Assembly: GCA_018136815.1 (NCBI GenBank)
Contig: CM030934.1
Coordinates: forward strand, 7,540,183-7,604,182
Source: Isochrysis galbana
Lineage: Eukaryota > Haptophyta > Isochrysidales > Isochrysidaceae
Length of the DNA: 64,000 nt
Reading direction: 5' to 3'
Both the position numbers and the translations under genes were made by a program. The stretch's first letter is position 1; every line of letters begins with the position of its first letter. The notes beneath the pieces were generated by a model. The model ran no database searches, was not told the origin of the DNA, and was given only the letters and a program-made list of their open reading frames with translations. Shown here one piece after another: positions 62,511-64,000 of this stretch.

Positions 62511-64000
62511 TCACGTTTCGCTACCCTCGTACCTGCGTAATCGAGTCACCGCCGCCCGTCTCCACTCTTTTGCTGCCATTTCATTAGCACGCAAACGCTT
62601 TGCTTCATTGTCGTCAGGCACTGGATTCGCGTAGTGCNNNNNNNNNNNNNNNNNNNNNNNNNNNNNNNNNNNNNNNNNNNNNNNNNNNNNNNNNNNNNNN
62701 NNNNNNNNNNNNNNNNNNNNNNNNNNNNNNNNNNNNNGCTCGCGGTGCGTCGTCTTCAGCCGAATAGTTGGCGCGTAGGCTGCCACCATCACCTTCCATA
62801 TAACCACAAAGACCAGCCCCGCAAAGACGACCGCCGTAGCCACCGCAAAAAAACCGGACAGTCTATCAGCGGAGCTCATTCCAAACATTTGTTCGCATCG
62901 CACCCCGTCGTCGTAACTGCAGAGCTTGACGAGAAGTCCGGATAAGAAAACGAAGACGAGCAGAAGGTTGATGAAGACCGCGAATAGGTCGTCATCCCGG
63001 CGTGCGAATGGCATCGCAAGCGAGGTAAGTGCCAGGAAGGCGATGCTCACGAACGCCGCAACCACAAGCCTCATGGAAGAGCTGCTTTCCTGGACCATGA
63101 TGACGATGATGGTGGTGAGGAACAGCTTGCGCAGCACTTCGATGAGCTCCCAGAAGAAGAAGTCGAGCTGGTACTCCTTCCACAGGAATCGTGTGGCGTC
63201 CGCGGAGGCCGTGATGCGCTGCGTACGGATGGAGACGCGGTTGCGCCACAAGAGGTAGCCATAGGAGCACGGGACTGCCATCCATAGCGCAATCAGCACC
63301 CATGCAACGGGCAGGTATATGCGTTCTCTGTAGTCTGGGAGTGGCTCATTGAACCAGCGCTCGTAGGAAAGCACTTCCAACGAGGTGAAGCATCTCACAC
63401 TCTTGTCGGAGAGTAGATAGTAAGCTCGGCCCTTACGTGAGGCGAGCTGCTTGCACCAGCTTGCAAAGTCGACCGTCTCGTCAGCATTGCAATACCTTTC
63501 TTGAGCTCTCTCGGGGACGCAGTGCTTGGCTCGGAAGTCGCGCCACGGCCCAAGGCACCAGCCGAGGTCTGCATAAGCGGAGGACGCTCCGTTGCGCTGC
63601 CACGCCGCAATGTCAGCGTATAGGAAGCTGTCGTCCACATAAGCCGTACACTGGAAGACCCGGAAGAGGCTGCTCATGACGGTGGGCAGACAGACACTCG
63701 TGACAACTAGATAAATGTACATTTGCCGATGCCGTGAGTAGACGAGCCGCTTCGCGGCACTCTCCTCGTCCTTCCTCATTATAATGGCGTGTACACTGAT
63801 CAAGGTGTTGGCGAGGATGACTAGGCCGAATGGCCACAACCCGTGGATGAGTAGCTGAATTCCGAAGTAGCCAAAGGAGACGCCTGACTCGCCATAGCCG
63901 AGGCATTCTGGAGCGAGCCCTTGATAGAAGAAACGCATGACAACGTCCATCCACTGGAGAGTGCGCGAGAGCTCGGGTGGGAGCACTACGCCGTAGACAC
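62511..64000 (-). CDS. Polytopic membrane protein, C-terminal part (partial; contains gap)
   Basis: The minus frame is open from the right window edge to the gap at 62737. About seven hydrophobic segments are visible, among them LLIHGLWPFGLVILANTLIS, YLPVAWVLIALWMAVPCSYG, VVAAFVSIAFLALTSLAMPF, VFINLLLVFVFLSGLLVKLC and VATAVVFAGLVFVVIWKVMV. A Cys-rich loop (RYCNADETVDFASWCKQL) lies between segments 2 and 3. The segment DFFFWELIEVLRKLFLTTII matches a motif (WELxExxRKLxLT) I associate with large multi-pass surface proteins of algae and oomycetes. Beyond the gap the same frame type continues with NEAKRLRANEMAAKEWRRAA to a TGA at 62511; that this is the same gene is inferred. No substrate or function is known. 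Confidence 0.65.
   Translation of the reverse strand, partial: VYGVVLPPELSRTLQWMDVVMRFFYQGLAPECLGYGESGVSFGYFGIQLLIHGLWPFGLVILANTLISVHAIIMRKDEESAAKRLVYSRHRQMYIYLVVTSVCLPTVMSSLFRVFQCTAYVDDSFLYADIAAWQRNGASSAYADLGWCLGPWRDFRAKHCVPERAQERYCNADETVDFASWCKQLASRKGRAYYLLSDKSVRCFTSLEVLSYERWFNEPLPDYRERIYLPVAWVLIALWMAVPCSYGYLLWRNRVSIRTQRITASADATRFLWKEYQLDFFFWELIEVLRKLFLTTIIVIMVQESSSSMRLVVAAFVSIAFLALTSLAMPFARRDDDLFAVFINLLLVFVFLSGLLVKLCSYDDGVRCEQMFGMSSADRLSGFFAVATAVVFAGLVFVVIWKVMVAAYAPTIRLKTTHREXXXXXXXXXXXXXXXXXXXXXXXXXXXXXXXXXXHYANPVPDDNEAKRLRANEMAAKEWRRAAVTRLRRYEGSET
62638..62737. other. Assembly gap, 100 N
   Basis: Exactly 100 N, inside the coding region of the membrane protein. Confidence 0.95.

Overview
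The window looks like nuclear DNA of a microbial eukaryote, most likely a haptophyte-type alga (inference). It has a modular type I polyketide synthase fragment, GC-rich genes with short GT-AG introns (one probable GC-AG), an INSIG-like/SET fusion, an NSF-type ATPase, a DNA cross-link repair nuclease, and a very dense load of eukaryotic transposable elements. Nothing looks bacterial: there are no operons, Shine-Dalgarno sites or CRISPR arrays. Three runs of exactly 100 N (1907-2006, 17201-17300, 62638-62737) look like scaffold joins of arbitrary size, so gene order across them is not proven.

Layout. 1-1906: polyketide synthase dehydratase and crotonase-type domains, partial at both ends. 2007-2828: a retroposon copy and a leucine-rich-repeat-like fragment. 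2829-16657: a 13.8-kb Ty3/gypsy chromovirus with 1.38-kb LTRs. It carries gag, a phage-type DNA methyltransferase-like domain, protease, RT, RNase H, integrase and a chromodomain. 18249-21288: a hAT-type element holding a second hAT MITE and retroposons. 22136-27269: three host genes (a conserved unknown protein, INSIG-SET, SNM1), the first two divergent across about 600 bp of (GA)n. 27.5-30.5 kb: retroposon and transposon remnants, including a possible Fanzor/TnpB relic. 30935-33240: NSF-like AAA+ ATPase. 33726-36186: a non-coding three-LTR (TRIM-like) element with a perfect target duplication. 36238-37249: a Stowaway-like MITE. 37970-41011: MDP-1 phosphatase and a patatin-like lipase. 41.1-55.2 kb: retroelement debris, a 1.94-kb inverted duplication of a small coiled-coil gene (arms 45002-46942 and 50986-52926), a LINE RT fragment, an 863-bp hAT MITE and a 75-bp miniature solo LTR. 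55807-58683: a seven-exon beta-lactamase-fold serine hydrolase on the minus strand. 59-61 kb: the end of another LTR element and a coiled-coil gene. 62511-64000: a polytopic membrane protein, partial.

The most unusual item is the methyltransferase-like domain inside the chromovirus polyprotein, whose motifs match the compact TRD-less enzymes of bacteriophages. Second is a set of hAT elements whose terminal repeats keep one GGGA-centred anchor while the adjacent subterminal k-mer differs from element to element. Most frameshifts in the chromovirus and in the polyketide synthase can be explained by one missing base in a G or C run, and the LTR pair differs mainly in run lengths. I therefore suspect uncorrected sequencing errors in repetitive DNA rather than pseudogenes. 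The host genes do not form an evident pathway; they read as unrelated loci between mobile elements.
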